16,748 nucleotides of DNA, taken from positions 16,534 through 33,281 of the forward strand of contig DBYC01000046.1 of the NCBI GenBank assembly GCA_002310035.1, read 5' to 3'. Under the pieces are notes generated by a model, which had not been told where the DNA came from, made no database searches, and saw only the letters and a list, made by a program, of their open reading frames with translations. The position numbers and the translations under genes were made by a program. Shown one piece after another: positions 14,293 to 16,748 of the stretch (position 1 is the stretch's first letter; every line of letters starts with the position of its first letter). This DNA is from a bacterium UBP6_UBA1196 (lineage in GTDB: Bacteria > UBP6 > UBA1177).

Positions 14293-15321
14293 ATGACAGA
14301 AAAAGCAAACATCGACTGGGCAAAACTCGGTTTCGCCTACACAAAATGCGACTATCGCTTCCACTCTTACTACAAAGACGGAAAGTGGGATGACGGCGAG
14401 CTCGTAACTGACGATTTCATCAGGATCCACGAGGGTTCGACAGCTCTTCACTACGGTCAGGAGTGCTTCGAAGGCCTCAAGGCATACACGACAAAAGAGG
14501 GCAAGATCGTCCTTTTCCGCCCCGACATGAACGCAAAGAGAATGAAGGAGTCCTGCGAACACCTTCTGATGGCGGTATATCCTGAGGAGAAGTTCATTGA
14601 AGCTGTCAAAAAGGTCGTTCTGGCAAACGAAAGGTTCATCCCGCCGTACGGCAGCGGTGCATCGCTTTACATCAGACCCTATCTTATCGGAATCGGCGCC
14701 AATGTCGGTGTAAGACCGGCCTCAGAATACCTTTTCGGCATCTTCGTGACACCGGTAGGTCCCTACTTCAAGGGCGGAATGGCGACAAACCACTTCAACG
14801 TCGCGATGTTCGACCGTGCCGCACCGAGAGGAACAGGCGGGATCAAAGTCGGCGGCAACTACGCGGCAAGCCTTCTTGCACACAAGCAGGCAACTGACGC
14901 CGGCTACGCAGACTGCATCTACCTCGACCCGGCGACAAACACCTACATCGAGGAGGTCGGAGCAGCAAACTTCTTCGGAATCACGAAAGACAACACATTC
15001 ATGACCCCGAAGTCACCCTCGATCCTTCCATCGATCACCAAACGCAGCCTTCTCTACCTCGCTGAACACTACCTCGGCATGAAGGTCAGCGAAACGAAGA
15101 TCCCGATAGACTCCCTCGACCAGTTCGTCGAGGCCGGCGCATGCGGTACAGCGGCTGTCATTTCACCGATCGGTTCAATCACATACAACGACAAAGTCTT
15201 CAAGTTCTACGGCGACGGAAAAGAGGTCGGCCCGAAGACAAAAGAGCTCTACGACCTGCTCACTTCGATTCAGATCGGCGACACGAAAGGTCCTGACGGC
15301 TGGGTAGTCGAAGTCAAGTAA
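14293..15321 (+). CDS. ilvE: Branched-chain amino acid aminotransferase (class IV)
   Basis: This PLP enzyme interconverts leucine, isoleucine and valine with their 2-oxoacids using glutamate. The 342-residue length and sequence fit the longer (eukaryote-like) class of branched-chain aminotransferases. Visible motifs are ALHYGQECFEGLKAY (51-65), YIRPYLIG (126-133), Lys185 in GGIKVGGNYAASL (the PLP lysine), YIEEVGAANFF (218-228) and the late GACGTAAVISPIGSI loop. The start is the ATG at 14293: GGAGGG (14283-14288) lies four bases upstream and inside the in-frame TTG at 14281. It has its own promoter and sits before the 2-oxoacid:ferredoxin oxidoreductase genes, a sensible partner if those use branched-chain 2-oxoacids. 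D-amino-acid transaminases are related, but the length and motifs favour IlvE. Confidence 0.94.
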   Translation: MTEKANIDWAKLGFAYTKCDYRFHSYYKDGKWDDGELVTDDFIRIHEGSTALHYGQECFEGLKAYTTKEGKIVLFRPDMNAKRMKESCEHLLMAVYPEEKFIEAVKKVVLANERFIPPYGSGASLYIRPYLIGIGANVGVRPASEYLFGIFVTPVGPYFKGGMATNHFNVAMFDRAAPRGTGGIKVGGNYAASLLAHKQATDAGYADCIYLDPATNTYIEEVGAANFFGITKDNTFMTPKSPSILPSITKRSLLYLAEHYLGMKVSETKIPIDSLDQFVEAGACGTAAVISPIGSITYNDKVFKFYGDGKEVGPKTKELYDLLTSIQIGDTKGPDGWVVEVK

Positions 15322-15380
15322 ATCGTTATAAATTCAGCTACTTACTTCAAATCAAGCCAAAAAATTCAACTTTTCGCGCT

Positions 15381-15406
15381 TCAAGCTTTTCTATTGCTTG
15401 ATTTTT
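15381..15406 (+). terminator. Weak Rho-independent terminator after ilvE
   Basis: TCAAGC (15381-15386) pairs with GCTTGA (15396-15401) across a 9-nt loop, followed by TTTTT. The stem is short, so it may only partly stop transcription. It overlaps the next candidate promoter. Confidence 0.4.
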
Positions 15407-15424
15407 GCATCTGATTTGTATAAA
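15394..15424 (+). promoter_or_regulatory. Possible promoter for the oxidoreductase genes
   Basis: A TATAAA -10 box (15419-15424) stands 51 bases before the ferredoxin-subunit start. The -35 is poor: TTGATT gives a 15-nt spacer, TTGCTT a 19-nt spacer. Readthrough from ilvE is the alternative. Confidence 0.35.
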
Positions 15425-15475
15425 TTCATTCGCTTTCGTAGCAGAAGTCACTATTTATCAATTTTGGAGGAGAAA

Positions 15476-15700
15476 ATGGCAGCAAAAGGTTTGGTTGAAA
15501 TCTCAGTAGAGACCTGCAAAGGCTGCGGTCTGTGCGTTCACTACTGTCCAATGAAGTGCCTGGCCATCAACGAGGCCGACACGAACTCTTACGGTCTGCA
15601 TTATGCCCAGAGCGTCGAACCCGACAAATGCATCGGTTGCGCCAACTGCGCAGTAATGTGTCCTGACGGCGCGATCACCGTTTACAAACAGTCTAACTAA
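15476..15700 (+). CDS. 2-oxoacid:ferredoxin oxidoreductase ferredoxin-like (delta) subunit
   Basis: A 74-residue protein with two [4Fe-4S] motifs: Cys14, Cys17, Cys20 and Cys24 (CKGCGLCVHYC), and Cys52, Cys55, Cys58 and Cys62 (CIGCANCAVMC); each CxxCxxCxxxC cluster takes its last cysteine from the partner motif. Such subunits pass electrons from the thiamine-diphosphate site of 2-oxoacid oxidoreductases to ferredoxin. The start is the ATG at 15476, right after GGAGG; the longer frame from 15398 reads through the promoter-like region and ribosome binding site. The alpha subunit gene begins 14 bases after the stop. This order (delta, alpha) is common for Vor- and Kor-type enzymes. An extra Cys28 is also present. 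Confidence 0.9.
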   Translation: MAAKGLVEISVETCKGCGLCVHYCPMKCLAINEADTNSYGLHYAQSVEPDKCIGCANCAVMCPDGAITVYKQSN

Positions 15701-15714
15701 TAATGGAGGCGGAC

Positions 15715-16748
15715 GTGGAGAAGAAAATAGCTTTTATGAAAGGCAACGAGGCGCTTGCTGAAGCTGCTCTCAGAGCCGGCATGACCGGTTACTTCGGATA
15801 CCCCATCACTCCCCAGACGGAAGTCATCGAGTACCTCTGCAAAGCAAAGAACCCGGCAGATGACAAGTATCCTAAATTCACAGTTCTTCAGGCAGAAAGT
15901 GAAGTTTCGTCGATCAACATGGTATACGGCGCGGCAGCAGCCGGCGGCAGGATCATGACGACGACATCTTCACCGGGATTCTCCCTCATGCAGGAAGGTA
16001 TCTCCTACATCGCCTGCGCAGACATTCCGTGCGTAATCGCGAACGTTCAGCGCGGCGGCCCCGGTCTCGGAACCATTCAGCCCAGCCAGGGTGACTACTT
16101 CCAGTCTGTTAAAGGCGGCGGCCACGGTGACTACAAACTCATCGTTTTCGCTCCTAACTCCGTACAGGAAGTCGTTGACTACACATACAACGCTTTCGAC
16201 CTCGCAAACAAATGGATGTGCCCGGTCCTCATCCTTTCCGACGGCGCAATCGGCCAGATGATGGAAAAAGTCGTTCTTCCGGAGCCGATCCCGGCAAGGA
16301 CCGCTGACGAGATGAGAGACGAAAAACCGTGGGCAACCAACGGCAAAGGCAACAGAAAGCAGAGGAACATCATCACATCGCTCAACATCCAGTCCGATGC
16401 GATGGAAAGAAGAAACAACGAGCTTCAGGAAAAATACAGAAAGATCGAAGCTGAAGAGGTCCGCTACGAGACATACAAGGCTGACGACGCTGAAATCATC
16501 ATCACCGCTTACGGTCTTTCCAGCCGTGTCTGCAAGAAAGCTGTCGACATCGCACGCGAAAAAGGACTCAAGATCGGTCTTGTCAGACCTATCACACTCT
16601 GGCCTTTCCCGACCAAGATCATCGACGAATTCGCAGCAAAACCGAACGTAAAATTCTTCATCGACGTAGAGATGAACGTCGGCCAGATGGTCGAGGACGT
16701 CAAACTTGTCGTCAACGGCCGCAAACCGGTCTACTTCTACGGCAGAAC
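15715..16748 (+). CDS. vorB: 2-oxoacid:ferredoxin oxidoreductase alpha subunit, VorB/KorA type (3' end outside window)
   Basis: This subunit belongs to the CoA-dependent 2-oxoacid:ferredoxin oxidoreductases, anaerobic enzymes that turn a 2-oxoacid into acyl-CoA and reduced ferredoxin. The 344 visible residues show the alpha-subunit pyrimidine-binding domain (GYFGYPITPQTEV at 25-37, TTTSSPGFSLMQEGISY at 83-99, RGGPGLGT at 113-120) and the second domain (AEIIITAYGLSSRVCKKAV at 259-277, then VRPITLWPFP). The frame is open to the window end and only a few residues should be missing. I prefer GTG 15715, with GGAGG (15705-15709) five bases upstream; the in-frame ATG at 15703 contains that site. Substrate (branched-chain 2-oxoacid or 2-oxoglutarate) cannot be settled; the ilvE neighbour mildly favours Vor. 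The TPP-binding beta and gamma subunits should follow downstream. Confidence 0.88.
   Translation, partial: MEKKIAFMKGNEALAEAALRAGMTGYFGYPITPQTEVIEYLCKAKNPADDKYPKFTVLQAESEVSSINMVYGAAAAGGRIMTTTSSPGFSLMQEGISYIACADIPCVIANVQRGGPGLGTIQPSQGDYFQSVKGGGHGDYKLIVFAPNSVQEVVDYTYNAFDLANKWMCPVLILSDGAIGQMMEKVVLPEPIPARTADEMRDEKPWATNGKGNRKQRNIITSLNIQSDAMERRNNELQEKYRKIEAEEVRYETYKADDAEIIITAYGLSSRVCKKAVDIAREKGLKIGLVRPITLWPFPTKIIDEFAAKPNVKFFIDVEMNVGQMVEDVKLVVNGRKPVYFYGR

Noticed and set aside
1..16748. Looked for CRISPR arrays, tRNA or rRNA genes, transposase genes, insertion-sequence ends and riboswitch-like leaders.
   Set aside because: No regularly spaced repeats, cloverleaf-like tRNA sequence, transposase motif or recognisable riboswitch core was seen by eye. 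Covariance-model searches could still reveal small RNAs.

Overview
The window looks like chromosome of an anaerobic, probably Gram-negative bacterium using the standard code: TAA, TAG and TGA all end genes here. Anaerobic life is inferred from HydG ([FeFe]-hydrogenase maturation), a TM1266-type hydrogenase-system regulator, and a 2-oxoacid:ferredoxin oxidoreductase locus. Promoters resemble sigma70 sites (TTGACA, 16-17 nt, TAnnnT) and most genes have strong GGAGG ribosome binding sites. I cannot fix the phylum from sequence alone.

Layout. Positions 1-3918 (+): the 3' part of rpsA with a strong terminator, mtaB (tRNA methylthiotransferase), then a promoter, a TM1266-like regulator overlapping hydG, and a terminator. 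Positions 3933-8585 (-): a visibly AT-richer accessory block. In transcription order it holds a RelB/DinJ-YoeB toxin-antitoxin pair, a roughly 300-base gene-free stretch with a candidate promoter, an orphan RelE-like toxin gene, a B12-binding-type radical SAM protein and a 716-residue protein I do not recognise. Positions 8629-10328 (-): a CaxA/YrbG-type cation antiporter followed by a small metallo-beta-lactamase-fold hydrolase. Positions 10375-14214 (+): an HD/cyclic-nucleotide-phosphodiesterase-like protein, a membrane-anchored S9 peptidase and a XerC/D recombinase. Positions 14220-16748 (+): branched-chain aminotransferase, then the ferredoxin-like and alpha subunits of a 2-oxoacid:ferredoxin oxidoreductase, the last cut by the window end.

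How the genes work together. The aminotransferase yields branched-chain 2-oxoacids that a Vor-type oxidoreductase could oxidise, reducing ferredoxin. Reduced ferredoxin could supply an [FeFe] hydrogenase whose active site needs HydG; hydrogenase, hydE and hydF are not in the window. The least explained part is the radical SAM plus 716-residue gene pair in the AT-rich block beside the toxin-antitoxin genes. It is the best candidate for an undescribed system, but its function cannot be told from the sequence.
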